Source: an uncultured Mycoplasma sp. (lineage in GTDB: Bacteria; Bacillota_I; Bacilli_A; RF39; UBA660). Taken from it: a DNA stretch of 64,000 nt. Below the pieces are notes generated by a model. That model was not told where the DNA came from and searched no databases. It was given only the letters and a program-made list of their open reading frames with translations. A program made the translations under genes and the position numbers. The stretch covers positions 22,186 through 86,185 of the forward strand of contig CANRTI010000003.1 of assembly GCA_947642635.1 (NCBI GenBank). Reading direction: 5' to 3'. Positions 17,227-26,888 of the stretch are shown piece after piece. Numbering within the stretch: the first letter of the stretch is position 1; the number at the start of each line of letters is the position of its first letter.

Positions 17227-19863
17227 TTATCTTCTATTTCGTTTATTTGCTTTTATAGTAGCTTGTGCAGCAGCCAGCTTAGCAATAGGAATACGATACG
17301 CTGAACAAGAGACATAAGTTAATCCTAATTCTTCACAATAGAAAATACTTTTGGGATCACCACCATGTTCACCACAAATTCCTAATTTTATATTCTTATT
17401 AACACTTCTTCCCTTTTGAATACCAATTTCCATTAATTTACCAACACCTTTTTGGTCAATTCTTTGAAAAGGATCGAAATCATAAATTTGTTTTTGATAA
17501 TAATCATCTAAAAATTTAGCGGCATCATCTCTAGAATATCCAAAAGTCATTTGGGTTAAATCATTAGTGCCAAAAGAGAAAAATTCAGCATGTTTAGCTA
17601 TTTCATCTGCCATAAGACATGCTCTTGGAACTTCAATCATTGTTCCAATATGATATTCTAAATTACTATTATATTCCCTTGTTATTTCTTCAGCTGTTTT
17701 AATAACTACTTCTTTAATGTATTTTAATTCATTAACATCCCCAATTAAAGGAATCATTATTTCTGGAACAATGGTAATATTTTCTTTTTGACTAATTTTA
17801 ATAGCAGCTTCAATTAAAGCTTTTGTTTGCATGATAGCAATTTCGGGATAAGTTATTGCTAAACGACATCCTCGATGTCCCATCATCGGATTAAATTCAT
17901 GAAGTTCTGCACATTTATTTTTAATTACTTCTTCACTAACATGCATTTCTTTAGCTAATTCAGTAATTTCTTTAATATCTTTTGGTAAAAATTCATGTAA
18001 AGGGGGATCTAAATAACGAACTGTTAATGGTAAACCTTTTAAAATACTAAATATTTTTTCAAAATCACTTTTTTGAAATTCTAATAATTCATTTAAAACT
18101 TTTTCTCTATCTTTTTTCGAATTAGCTAGAATCATTTTACGAATTTTAGGAATTCTTTCTTTAGCAAAAAACATATGTTCTGTTCGACAAAGTCCAATTC
18201 CTTCAGCACCTAAATTAATTGCAGTTAAAGTATCCGCTGGATTATCAGCATTAGCTCTAATACCTAAATTACGATAACTATCTGCCCAGTTCATAATTGT
18301 TTCAAAATCCCCTGCTATTGTATTAGGAATTGTCGGTATGTCACCTTTATAAATATATCCGGTCGCTCCATCTAAAGAAATGTAATCGCCCTCTTTAAAA
18401 ATATGTTTACCTATTGTAAGAGTTTTATTAGCATTATCAATAACAGCATCAGAACACCCTGATACACAACATGTTCCCATTCCTCTTGCTACCACGGCAG
18501 CATGACTAGTCATACCACCTCGACCAGTTAATACACCTTCACTAGCAAGCATTCCTTCAATATCTTCTGGTGTAGTCTCTAGCCGTACTAAAATTACTCG
18601 TTCATTTTTTTGATGCATTTTTTTGGCAGTCGTTGCATCAAATACAATTTTTCCAGCACCAGCTCCAGGAGATGCAGGTAAAGCAGTCGCAATAACTTCA
18701 GCTTTTTTTAAGGCATTTGGTTCAAAAGTCGGATGCAATAATTGATCTAAACTTTTTGCATCTATTTTTAATAAAGCTTCTTTTTTAGTTAGTTTATTCT
18801 CTTTTACTAAATCACAAACAATTTTAATGGCTGCTTGGGCCGTTCTTTTCCCACTACGAGTTTGTAAAATATATAAACGCCCATTTTCGATAGTAAACTC
18901 CATGTCTTGCATATCACAATAATGATTTTCTAACTTTTGGGCAATTTTTACAAATTCTTGATAACAATTAGGTAAGTCTTCAGCTAATTTTTGAATTGGC
19001 TCTGGGGTTCTTATTCCTGCTACTACATCTTCACCTTGAGCATTAATTAAGTACTCACCATAAATTTGATTTTCACCAGTAGCAGGATTTCTAGTAAAAG
19101 CAACACCAGAACCAGATGTATTTCCCATATTACCAAAAACCATTATTTGAACATTCACTGCTGTTCCCCAATTACTATCTATATCATTCATACGCCGATA
19201 AATTATAGCTCGTTCATTATTCCAGGATTTAAAAACGGCTTCAATAGCACACATAAGTTGATCATATACATCTTGTGGAAATTTTTCGTGTAATGTTTCT
19301 TGATATAAATTTTGATATTCAGCAATAATATTTTGTAAATCACTAGTGGTAAAATCTTGATCAGACTCATAGCTATTAATTTTTTTAATATTATCTAATA
19401 TTTCTTCAAATTGAGATTTGGGAACACCTTTAACAACATCAGCATACATTTGAATAAAGCGCCGATAAGAATCATATGCAAACCGCGGATTATTAGAGTG
19501 TACTGCAAATCCTTTTACTGATTCGTCATTTAAACCTAAATTTAAAATTGTATCCATCATTCCTGGCATACTTATACGAGCACCACTACGAATTGATAAT
19601 AACAAAGGGTTTTTAATATCACCAAATTTCTTACCACTAATTTTTTCTAATTTTTTAACGCTCTCAACAATCTCTTTCTTTATTTTATTGTTGATAACTA
19701 AGTTATTTTTATAATAATCATTACAAGCCATTGTACTAACTGTAAAGCCTTGTGGAATTGGCAATTTTAATTGAGTCATTTCAGCTAAATTAGCGCCTTT
19801 TCCTCCTAAGATATCCAACATATCTTTATGGCCTTCGCTAAACAAATAAACATATTTTTTCAT
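17227..19863 (-). CDS. ppdK: Pyruvate, phosphate dikinase
   Basis: This cytosolic enzyme interconverts pyruvate + ATP + phosphate and PEP + AMP + PPi, common in anaerobes that run PPi-linked glycolysis. It has 878 residues, the usual length. The N-terminal ATP-grasp domain holds GGKGANLAEM (about residue 21) and SIRSGARISMPGMMDT (about 90). The phosphohistidine domain has GGMTSHAAVVARGMG with the catalytic His near 452. The C-terminal PEP-binding barrel holds GLCRTEHMFF, MGHRGCRL and CGEHGGDPKS with the catalytic Cys. A GGAGG site precedes the ATG. Confidence 0.97.
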   Translation of the reverse strand: MKKYVYLFSEGHKDMLDILGGKGANLAEMTQLKLPIPQGFTVSTMACNDYYKNNLVINNKIKKEIVESVKKLEKISGKKFGDIKNPLLLSIRSGARISMPGMMDTILNLGLNDESVKGFAVHSNNPRFAYDSYRRFIQMYADVVKGVPKSQFEEILDNIKKINSYESDQDFTTSDLQNIIAEYQNLYQETLHEKFPQDVYDQLMCAIEAVFKSWNNERAIIYRRMNDIDSNWGTAVNVQIMVFGNMGNTSGSGVAFTRNPATGENQIYGEYLINAQGEDVVAGIRTPEPIQKLAEDLPNCYQEFVKIAQKLENHYCDMQDMEFTIENGRLYILQTRSGKRTAQAAIKIVCDLVKENKLTKKEALLKIDAKSLDQLLHPTFEPNALKKAEVIATALPASPGAGAGKIVFDATTAKKMHQKNERVILVRLETTPEDIEGMLASEGVLTGRGGMTSHAAVVARGMGTCCVSGCSDAVIDNANKTLTIGKHIFKEGDYISLDGATGYIYKGDIPTIPNTIAGDFETIMNWADSYRNLGIRANADNPADTLTAINLGAEGIGLCRTEHMFFAKERIPKIRKMILANSKKDREKVLNELLEFQKSDFEKIFSILKGLPLTVRYLDPPLHEFLPKDIKEITELAKEMHVSEEVIKNKCAELHEFNPMMGHRGCRLAITYPEIAIMQTKALIEAAIKISQKENITIVPEIMIPLIGDVNELKYIKEVVIKTAEEITREYNSNLEYHIGTMIEVPRACLMADEIAKHAEFFSFGTNDLTQMTFGYSRDDAAKFLDDYYQKQIYDFDPFQRIDQKGVGKLMEIGIQKGRSVNKNIKLGICGEHGGDPKSIFYCEELGLTYVSCSAYRIPIAKLAAAQATIKANKRNRR

Positions 19864-19927
19864 AACTTTTAATCCTCCAAATTTATTGTAACACCAGAAA
19901 TCTAAATTATTTGGTACACTTTAGGAC

Positions 19928-20830
19928 TTAGACATTTTTTTGACGGTTTTTATTGGGATGAAATTTTAAATAAGCTGCTCTTAGGCGTTCATTACTCACA
20001 TGGGTATAAATCTCTGTAGTATTTAAATTTTCATGTCCTAACATTTCTTGAACACTTTTTAAATCAGCTCCATTATCTAATAGATGAGTTGCAAAAGTAT
20101 GTCTTAAAGTATGGGGAGATATTTTCCGAGCAACTGATGAAGTTTTTAGAATTTTATCAATTATATATTCGACACTTTCTCTACTAATTGGGTTTCCTTC
20201 TCTATTAACAAAAAGAAATTCATTAGTTTGAGGTTTAAACAAAGACCTAATTTTTAAATATTTTTCTAAACTAAGAGATGCTATACGGCCATAATACACT
20301 ATTCGTTCTTTGTTTCCCTTACCAATAATTCGAATTGTTTTTTCACTTAAATTAAGATCATTCAAACTTATATTACATAATTCACTTACTCTTATTCCAG
20401 TTGAATAAAAAATTTCAAAAATACATTTATTGCGAATTCCATCATTACTACTTTCATCAATACTATCTAAAATTTTTTCAATTTCAACCATACTTAAATA
20501 ATTGGGTAATTTTTTTTCAACTTTAGGATTTCTAATTCTTTTAAAAATATTATTTTCTAATAGTTTAATATCATTTAAAAAAGTATAAAAACTACGAAGA
20601 GCACTTAAAATACGAGAAATACTTTTGTTACTATATTTTAATTTATCTAAATATTTTAAAAATCCAATAATATCTTTTTTATCAATTGTTAAATAATTAA
20701 TTTGCATTTTTTTTAAATATTCTAAATATCTAAATAAATCTCGCTCATAGTTTTCTTTTGTTTTTTCACTATAGTTTAATTCTTTAATTAAATATTCTAA
20801 AAATTTTGATATTGCTTCTTCTATCTTCAT
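19928..20830 (-). CDS. xerD: Tyrosine site-specific recombinase XerC/XerD-type
   Basis: This is a 300-residue tyrosine recombinase. A SAM-like N-terminal domain (residues 1-85) precedes the catalytic domain with Arg in GIRVSELC (about 148), HTLRHTFATH (about 240), His in LGHENLNTTEIYTHV (about 265) and the nucleophilic Tyr there. The length fits XerC/XerD, which resolve chromosome dimers at dif. The chromosomal operon context favours a housekeeping Xer protein rather than a phage integrase. C and D cannot be told apart with certainty. Confidence 0.88.
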   Translation of the reverse strand: MKIEEAISKFLEYLIKELNYSEKTKENYERDLFRYLEYLKKMQINYLTIDKKDIIGFLKYLDKLKYSNKSISRILSALRSFYTFLNDIKLLENNIFKRIRNPKVEKKLPNYLSMVEIEKILDSIDESSNDGIRNKCIFEIFYSTGIRVSELCNISLNDLNLSEKTIRIIGKGNKERIVYYGRIASLSLEKYLKIRSLFKPQTNEFLFVNREGNPISRESVEYIIDKILKTSSVARKISPHTLRHTFATHLLDNGADLKSVQEMLGHENLNTTEIYTHVSNERLRAAYLKFHPNKNRQKNV

Positions 20831-20862
20831 AATTCAATTATATAACAAAAAAAATTAAATGA

Positions 20863-21435
20863 CTATGCTACATCACTTAATTTTTCTAATTTTCGTAATT
20901 TTTCAAGATTTCTTTTTTGAACTTCACTTGCTATAGTTAAATAAATACTTCGACTTTTATGATAAGGTAATTCCAAAATCATTTGAAACATTGCCTCTTT
21001 TGAATTATTTCGTAATACTTCTTTGAATCTATCTAATAGACCACGAATAAAATCGGGATGTGTAAATACACTTTCAACAATTTTTTTATACATGCCAAAT
21101 ATTTTATTTTTTAAATTTTGATCAATCTCTTCTGAAACTTCTTGATAGTTTATTACATTTAAATAATCATCTTTTGTTAAAATGGCTAAATTATGTTTTA
21201 AATCACTAATTATTCTTAAGCTACCAATGATATAATCATCTTGGACCATGTTACTTCTTTTTACTGCTTCGCGTAATTCATTCTCACTAAAATTAGAAGT
21301 AAAAGCATCAATACTTACTATATCATTTGGAATATATTGGGCGCAAATATCTAGCTTATTAATATCAATTAAATTGTAGTCACCAGGTCGTTTTTCTAAA
21401 ACTAAATAATATCCCACATTACCATTATCTAGCAT
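20863..21435 (-). CDS. Hypothetical soluble protein
   Basis: This is a protein of about 190 residues, without signal or membrane helix. The start at 21435 is preferred: AAAGGAG lies 7 nt upstream, whereas the ATG at 21441 sits almost on top of that site. The C-terminal third is helical and charged (VQKRNLEKLRKLEKL). I recognise no family. It is the gene after the MazG-like protein and before xerD in the reading direction. Confidence 0.7.
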   Translation of the reverse strand: MLDNGNVGYYLVLEKRPGDYNLIDINKLDICAQYIPNDIVSIDAFTSNFSENELREAVKRSNMVQDDYIIGSLRIISDLKHNLAILTKDDYLNVINYQEVSEEIDQNLKNKIFGMYKKIVESVFTHPDFIRGLLDRFKEVLRNNSKEAMFQMILELPYHKSRSIYLTIASEVQKRNLEKLRKLEKLSDVA

Positions 21436-21521
21436 AGCCATTCTCCTTTCAAGGGTTAATTATTATATCATATTTACATTTAAATTGTCAATCTGTTCAA
21501 AGCTCGTGTTAGATAAATAGA

Positions 21522-21872
21522 TTATTCGCTCCACTTTCTAGATATATTGATTCTTTCTTTTGCTAAAATAGATTCAAATAAATTGATATTTAAAGTATTA
21601 CAAATAGATGTTAAAACGATAAAGACATCTGCTATTTCATTTTCGACAGTATCATAATTAGCAATTTTATTTTTATCAATAGTCATATTAGTTTTTTCTT
21701 TTCTAATGGCTTTAGCTAGTTCTCCGACTTCTTCAATTAAAAGTAAAACGGTTTGTTCAATTGGTTGATTTTTAAATCCTCTTATATCAATAACTTCTCT
21801 AATATAATTTTGAATAGTATCTAAATTACTATACTTATCTAATTTGCTATATAAATCTCCTTGATTATTCAT
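21522..21872 (-). CDS. MazG-like nucleotide pyrophosphohydrolase
   Basis: This is a 116-residue all-alpha NTP pyrophosphatase-type protein. The metal-binding motif EEVGELAKAI (about residues 47-56) and the second block ENEIADVFIV (about 77-86) match the MazG/RS21-C6 EEXXE...EXXD signature. Such proteins hydrolyse (d)NTPs or related nucleotides to monophosphates. A GAGG site precedes the ATG, and it lies 20 bp after the permease gene, so they probably share a transcript. Confidence 0.85.
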   Translation of the reverse strand: MNNQGDLYSKLDKYSNLDTIQNYIREVIDIRGFKNQPIEQTVLLLIEEVGELAKAIRKEKTNMTIDKNKIANYDTVENEIADVFIVLTSICNTLNINLFESILAKERINISRKWSE

Positions 21873-21892
21873 AAATATACCTCTTTTAAATT

Positions 21893-23026
21893 TTAATTAC
21901 TTTGTTTTCTCTCTAATTTTTCTTTGGTAAATTCAAATATTACTCGTAAAATTGTTAAAGTAGGCGTTGCAAAAATCATCCCAATAATTCCAAAAAAGTG
22001 ACCAAATACTAATAAAGCAATAATTATTGCTACTGGGTGAACACTACTAGCTCGACTCATAACAATTGGTTGCAAAATATAATTTTCAAATATTTGAACA
22101 ATAATACAGATGATAAGAGCACCAATTCCAATTAACGGATCTTGAGTTAAACCAACAATAACTGCTGCTGCCCCACCAATATATGGTCCGATAAAGGGAA
22201 TTAAATCAGTTAAGCCACAGAAGAAACCAAATAATACAGGAGCATTTAAACCAATTAAAGCAAAACCAACCGAATCACAAATAAGTACTACTAAAGCGAC
22301 TAAAAATGTTCCATTAACGCATTTTCTTACTTCGGTACTCATTCGGGAAGATAAATGATGAACATCATCTTGTAGCGATTTAGGGAATAATTTTTTAATA
22401 TGTCTTGCAATACTTTCATAATCAACTAACATGTAAAGGCCAATTATTAAGCCCATGGCAAACGAACCAATTCCACTAAATAAAGCAACAATAAAATTAA
22501 TTAGAATATTAGGTAGTTCTTTAACAATATCGGTACCATAATTAGAAATTGTAGTTAAAAGCTTATTTTGGAAATCTCCTAAAGCTAAACCTCTAATTTC
22601 TAAATTAGTAAATATTTCTTTAATACTAGAAGTTATTTTTTCGACAAACCCTGGTATTAAACCAACTATTTCATTTCCTTCATTATAAATTGTTGGTATA
22701 AAAATATATAATAAAAAGAAAATGACAGCAATAAATACTAAAAAAACAATCATCGAACTTAAAGTGTTATTTTTGATTTTAGTATTTAATTTTAAAACTA
22801 GTGGTCTTAGAAGCCATGCCAGAATAAAACCAATAAAAAATGGACTAATAACTCCCATAAATTCTAAAATGGTTTTTAAAATGTTTAGTTTTTGTAATGC
22901 TACAATACCAAAAAGTATTAGACAAGCAATAAAAACAATGTAAAGTACTTTTAAAATTTTTTTAGATAGACTAATTACTTCATTTAATTCTTTTTTATTA
23001 ATCTCTTTATCAATTTTGTTTTTCAT
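21893..23026 (-). CDS. AI-2E family transporter (YdbI/YtvI-like permease)
   Basis: This is a 377-residue polytopic membrane protein with about eight helices. Family blocks include GFILAWLLRPLVLKLN near the N-terminus and GLTDLIPFIGPYIGGAAAVIVGL at about 265, a hallmark of the AI-2E/UPF0118 family. Members include the AI-2 exporter TqsA and Na+/H+ antiporters; the substrate here is unknown. A good AAGGA site precedes the ATG. Confidence 0.9.
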   Translation of the reverse strand: MKNKIDKEINKKELNEVISLSKKILKVLYIVFIACLILFGIVALQKLNILKTILEFMGVISPFFIGFILAWLLRPLVLKLNTKIKNNTLSSMIVFLVFIAVIFFLLYIFIPTIYNEGNEIVGLIPGFVEKITSSIKEIFTNLEIRGLALGDFQNKLLTTISNYGTDIVKELPNILINFIVALFSGIGSFAMGLIIGLYMLVDYESIARHIKKLFPKSLQDDVHHLSSRMSTEVRKCVNGTFLVALVVLICDSVGFALIGLNAPVLFGFFCGLTDLIPFIGPYIGGAAAVIVGLTQDPLIGIGALIICIIVQIFENYILQPIVMSRASSVHPVAIIIALLVFGHFFGIIGMIFATPTLTILRVIFEFTKEKLERKQSN

Positions 23027-23082
23027 TTTTTCACATCCTTAATTATATTATACTATTAATTAATTAAAATAACATTAAAAAA

Positions 23083-23112
23083 AATAAATAAAGGTATCAA
23101 CCTCTATTTATT
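23083..23112 (-). terminator. Terminator overlapping the stop of the 53-residue gene
   Basis: A 12-bp stem (one G-T pair) with a 6-nt loop is followed on the minus strand by eight T residues. It encloses the stop codon of the small gene at 23104. Confidence 0.85.
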
Positions 23113-23265
23113 CATATTATTACTTGACATAGAATTGGCTTTATCTAATAAATTATTAATTAATCTATCAGCTTTACCTTTGGTATTCTTATTCATTAAA
23201 GTATAAGCACCAACACCAATTAAACTAGCCATTAATAAACCTGATACAACTTCTATCTTTTTCAT
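23104..23265 (-). CDS. Small single-helix membrane protein
   Basis: This is a 53-residue protein. Residues 5-23 form a Gly/Ala-rich hydrophobic helix (VVSGLLMASLIGVGAYTLM), followed by a basic, polar tail (NKNTKGKADRLINNLLDKAN). A strong AGAGGTGG site precedes the ATG and a terminator overlaps the stop, both supporting a real gene. The plan resembles YtxH-like small proteins, but no family is certain. Its neighbours are recD2 upstream and the AI-2E permease downstream. Confidence 0.75.
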   Translation of the reverse strand: MKKIEVVSGLLMASLIGVGAYTLMNKNTKGKADRLINNLLDKANSMSSNNMNK

Positions 23266-23306
23266 TTCAACCACCTCTAATAGTAGTATGGCTCTAAATA
23301 AATAAA

Positions 23307-25511
23307 TTATGTATCTAAAAATTTATTATTTAATTGTTCTTGTAAAGTCGTTTTACGCATATTGCCATAATCATTCATAACCCCTTTATAAAATGCTTCA
23401 ATATCACCAATTAAAATTAAACTTTTTTTAGCCCGACTAACACCAGTATATAATATTTTATTATAAAGCATAGTTCGATATTGGTATGTTATTGGCATTA
23501 TGACATGATCAAATTCACTACCTTGACTTTTATGAATAGTAATAGCATAAGCATGCCGAATATTTTTTAAATTCTTTTTCTGATACATAACTAGATTACC
23601 ATCAAAATCAATATTCACAACTTCTTTTTTATAAGGAGTATTAATTGTAGCAATACTTTTAATAAACCCAATATCACCATTAAAGACGTTATTATCAGCA
23701 TCATTTACTAATTGTAAAACTTTATCACCTTCTTTAAAATATACATCTCCATAAAGAATTTTTCGTTGCCCAACGTCAGCATTAAATATTTCACATAACA
23801 TGATATTTAAATTATCAATGCCATTTTCTCCTTTGTACATAGGAGCTAAAACTTGTAATTTATTCTCATCATAACCTTTAGTAATACCCGCTTCAATAAT
23901 CTTTTTAATACTTAATTTAATATTTTTAGTATCTATATTAATAAAATTATAATCATCTTTTTTATTCATAAATTCTTCGGCTAACTCTTTATTTTTTATT
24001 TCTTTAGCAAGATAAGGAATATAAGAATTTTCACTTTGACGATAAATATGATTTAAAGGTATATAATTAAATAAATCACTACTAATAAGGTCATTTAACA
24101 ATAAACCAGGGCCAACAGAAGGAAGTTGAAAGGCATCTCCTACTAAAATAAGTTGAACATAACTTGGAATTCCTTTTAAAAGTGCCGCAAATAAACTATT
24201 ATCAACCATACTAACTTCATCAACTATTACTAATCTTTGAAAGTTTTTATTATTTTCATTAATCATAAAATCATTAGTATCTTTATTCCATTTTAAATAA
24301 CGATGGATTGTTGATGCTGGTAGACCTGTTGATGTACTCATTTTTTTACTAGCCCGACCAGTTGGAGCTAAAAGAGCAATTTGTTCAATAACTTCTAAAT
24401 TACTTAACTTATTCTTTTCAACATATAATTTAACAATCGCATTGATAATTGTCGTTTTACCAGTACCAGGGCCACCACTAATAATTGTAATATTATTATT
24501 TAAGGCATCATTAATTGCTTTTTTTTGATCTTTATTATATTCAATTTTTAATTTTTGTTCTAATTTATTAATTTTTTCATTATAATCAAACTTATTGATA
24601 TCTCTTTTTGAAATCTTTTTTAAAAGCTCAGCAATAATTACTTCAGCTTCATAATTCTCTTGTAAATAATATCTATTTTCTAAATCTATAACAATGAATA
24701 ATTCTTCTTCTAATTCTTTTAAATAATCTAAGTAAGTTTCATAATCTACATTAATATTAAATATTTTTTCTAAATAAGAAAATATATCTTCAGGTTTATA
24801 ATATATATCTCCTGTATTATTAGATAGTGCTTTCATACCTTCTAGAATACATGCCTTGACTCTTCTTTTATCAAAACGATCGCTACAATTGTTTAAAAAG
24901 ATATTATCTAATCTTTTAAAATCAATTATTTCATTTAATAAATAAATATTACTATTGATTATGTCTTCAATGCAATCTTTATATTTAATGTATATACGGC
25001 CAGATTCTTCAATAGAAAAACCTAGATTTTTTAGTTTTAAAATAACATCACTACTTTTAGAATAATTCATTAATGAATTATGAATATTTTCTCTTTTATT
25101 TTCATTCATGCCTTCAACTTTATCTAAAGCAAACTTGTCTTCTTTAATGATTTCTAGACTTTTAGCCCCATACATTTTTACAATATTTTCGGCGGTTTTT
25201 TTGCCACATCCTTTAATAAAAGAACTACTCAAAAACTCAATAATATCATCATTATCTTCTGGAATAATTATAGTATATTTCTCAATTTTAAATTGATTAC
25301 CAAACCGTTCATGGATAGTAAAATCTCCTTCAATTCGCATTAAAGTATCTAATTTTAAATCTAGAATGGTTCCTGTTATAGTTATACTCTTCTTTAAATA
25401 TGCTTTGTTTTGATCGTTATATATTTTAGACACGCGAAAAATTGCTACTAGATATCCATTAGCTTCATTATGATAAATAACACTTTTAATTTTCCCTTCA
25501 AAACAATTCAT
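23307..25511 (-). CDS. recD2: RecD2-type ATP-dependent DNA helicase
   Basis: This is a 734-residue SF1B 5'-3' helicase of the RecD/TraA family, not part of a RecBCD complex. The N-terminal OB-like region and HhH segment (residues 1-200, with FIKGCGKKTAENIVKMYG) precede the motor: Walker A GGPGTGKTT at about 345, motif II VDEVSMVD at about 430, LVGDAFQLPSVGPG at about 458, and the C-terminal AYAITIHKSQGSEF at about 655. The layout fits RecD2 of Bacillota, which acts in DNA repair and replication-fork maintenance. No clear ribosome site is visible. Confidence 0.93.
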   Translation of the reverse strand: MNCFEGKIKSVIYHNEANGYLVAIFRVSKIYNDQNKAYLKKSITITGTILDLKLDTLMRIEGDFTIHERFGNQFKIEKYTIIIPEDNDDIIEFLSSSFIKGCGKKTAENIVKMYGAKSLEIIKEDKFALDKVEGMNENKRENIHNSLMNYSKSSDVILKLKNLGFSIEESGRIYIKYKDCIEDIINSNIYLLNEIIDFKRLDNIFLNNCSDRFDKRRVKACILEGMKALSNNTGDIYYKPEDIFSYLEKIFNINVDYETYLDYLKELEEELFIVIDLENRYYLQENYEAEVIIAELLKKISKRDINKFDYNEKINKLEQKLKIEYNKDQKKAINDALNNNITIISGGPGTGKTTIINAIVKLYVEKNKLSNLEVIEQIALLAPTGRASKKMSTSTGLPASTIHRYLKWNKDTNDFMINENNKNFQRLVIVDEVSMVDNSLFAALLKGIPSYVQLILVGDAFQLPSVGPGLLLNDLISSDLFNYIPLNHIYRQSENSYIPYLAKEIKNKELAEEFMNKKDDYNFINIDTKNIKLSIKKIIEAGITKGYDENKLQVLAPMYKGENGIDNLNIMLCEIFNADVGQRKILYGDVYFKEGDKVLQLVNDADNNVFNGDIGFIKSIATINTPYKKEVVNIDFDGNLVMYQKKNLKNIRHAYAITIHKSQGSEFDHVIMPITYQYRTMLYNKILYTGVSRAKKSLILIGDIEAFYKGVMNDYGNMRKTTLQEQLNNKFLDT

Positions 25512-25600
25512 AAAATTAATTATACTCTATAAAATTTAAAAACACCATTAAATAATTAAAAAAATGTATATTTTTTATTTTATCGGTAATAATAAGAATA

Positions 25601-25684
25601 CGAAAGAAAGAAAAATTGTACTAAACTTATTAAAATTATTTTTTTTGGATTCTTCCATATTCTTTTATATCTCGCTTTCTTTCG
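25601..25684. other. Widely spaced 10-bp inverted repeat followed by a T-run
   Basis: CGAAAGAAAG (25601-25610) and CTTTCTTTCG (25675-25684) form a perfect inverted repeat around 64 nt and are followed by a run of T on the plus strand. It could be a small RNA or a large-loop terminator. There is no gene on the plus strand here. The rest of 25512-25739 shows nothing I can identify. Confidence 0.35.
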
Positions 25685-25739
25685 TTTTTTTATGCCTTTT
25701 TTTCTAATTATTTATATTGTGTAGTCAAATTTAAGCATT

Positions 25740-25760
25740 AAAAAACCCCATAAAGGGGAT
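25740..25760 (-). terminator. Terminator after tRNA-Ser
   Basis: CCCC and GGGG pair across a short loop and are followed by TTTTT on the minus strand, just past the tRNA CCA end. Confidence 0.85.
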
Positions 25761-25771
25761 TAATTTACTAA

Positions 25772-25862
25772 TGGCGGAGCAGGAGAGATTTGAACTCTCG
25801 CGCCGGTTACCCGACCTACACCCTTAGCAGGGGCGCCTCTTCAGCCTCTTGAGTACTACTCC
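25772..25862 (-). tRNA. tRNA-Ser (anticodon GCT)
   Basis: The gene is 91 nt, with a 7-bp acceptor stem (GGAGTAG), a long class II variable arm, T-arm GTTCAAATC and encoded CCA. The anticodon loop reads GCT between CCCCT and AAGGG. The long variable arm and GCT fit serine AGY codons. Confidence 0.95.
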
Positions 25863-25987
25863 ATACCAAGAATACTTCTATAGTTTAACATAATAATTAA
25901 ACATAGTCAATTCTAAACCTAAACATTTTTAGTATACGTTTAAAATGCTAGTTTATACAAAAAATCTAAAACTTAGGTGTTTTAGAT

Positions 25988-26860
25988 CTATTTAATTAAT
26001 AAATTTCTAATTAAAGCAATATTTTCGTATTGAATTGAGATATAATCACTAGATGAATCAGCATTAGTTGTTATATCTTTAATTTCAATAACGGTTGCTT
26101 TATATTTTTCAACTAGTTCAGTAATTAATTCCGTATCGCTTTCATTAGCTAATTTAATAATGGAAGAATATTTGGCATTCTTAAATTTGTTTTTTATTTC
26201 ATTAAGGGCATTTTCACTATCAGAGGCCACTATTTCTTCTAAAGAAATAACATTAAAGCCATAGTGTTCTAAAAATTTGAAAACATTAGATGAAACAACA
26301 AGAGTGTTATTATCATTTTCTTTAGCTTCTTTAGCAATGCTTCTTAATTCAGCATCAATCCAAGATACTTTGACATATAAATCATCGTATTTTTTATTAA
26401 TTTCTTCGGCTTTAAGAGAATTATCTAAATACTCAATTAAAGAATTTTTGATATTTTTGGCAAGCATTAAGAAATTGTTGGGAGCAACCCATAATTCTTC
26501 TACACTATTAATATTATCGCTTAAACCATAAGTCGCATCAATTATTAATAAAGCATTATTTTCATTAAGAAAAGACTTAGCGAGTCTTTCTTCATGACCT
26601 AAACCTAAATAAACAAATAAATCTCCTTTAGCATACTCTTTGATTTGCTTATCAGTTAATTTATAACTATCTAAATCTACTTCACTAGGATAAATACTTA
26701 AAATAGTGCTATTGTCGCCATATAAATAATTGGTTATGAATGATACTGGATAAGTAGTTGTATAAATAGTAGCATTGTCCAGATTGTTTTTGTTAAAACT
26801 ACAACCACTAGTAAATAAAATACTAATAATTAATAAACAAATAATTTTAATTTTTTTCAT
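25988..26860 (-). CDS. ZnuA/TroA-like substrate-binding lipoprotein lacking usual metal ligands
   Basis: This is a lipoprotein of about 290 residues. From the start chosen (26860) the signal peptide ends in lipobox TSGC at about residue 20; an ATG at 26911 would put 17 hydrophilic residues before it. The fold-defining segments of cluster A-I binding proteins are visible (TTTYPVSFITNYLYGD, DLFVYLGLGHEERLA, LEHYGFNVISLEE). However, the first zinc-ligand segment (normally PHDYE-like) reads EVDLDSYKLT with no His, and the usual SHAAF-like His is replaced in SSNVFKF. Only the GLGHE His remains. No permease or ATPase gene is nearby. It is the last gene of the envelope operon. Confidence 0.75.
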   Translation of the reverse strand: MKKIKIICLLIISILFTSGCSFNKNNLDNATIYTTTYPVSFITNYLYGDNSTILSIYPSEVDLDSYKLTDKQIKEYAKGDLFVYLGLGHEERLAKSFLNENNALLIIDATYGLSDNINSVEELWVAPNNFLMLAKNIKNSLIEYLDNSLKAEEINKKYDDLYVKVSWIDAELRSIAKEAKENDNNTLVVSSNVFKFLEHYGFNVISLEEIVASDSENALNEIKNKFKNAKYSSIIKLANESDTELITELVEKYKATVIEIKDITTNADSSSDYISIQYENIALIRNLLIK

Positions 26861-26888
26861 ATAGTCACTCAATTCTTCTAATATTTTA

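Noticed and set aside
19928..20830. Tyrosine recombinase as a phage integrase
   Set aside because: It lies among housekeeping genes without phage genes or repeats and has the length and motifs of XerC/XerD.
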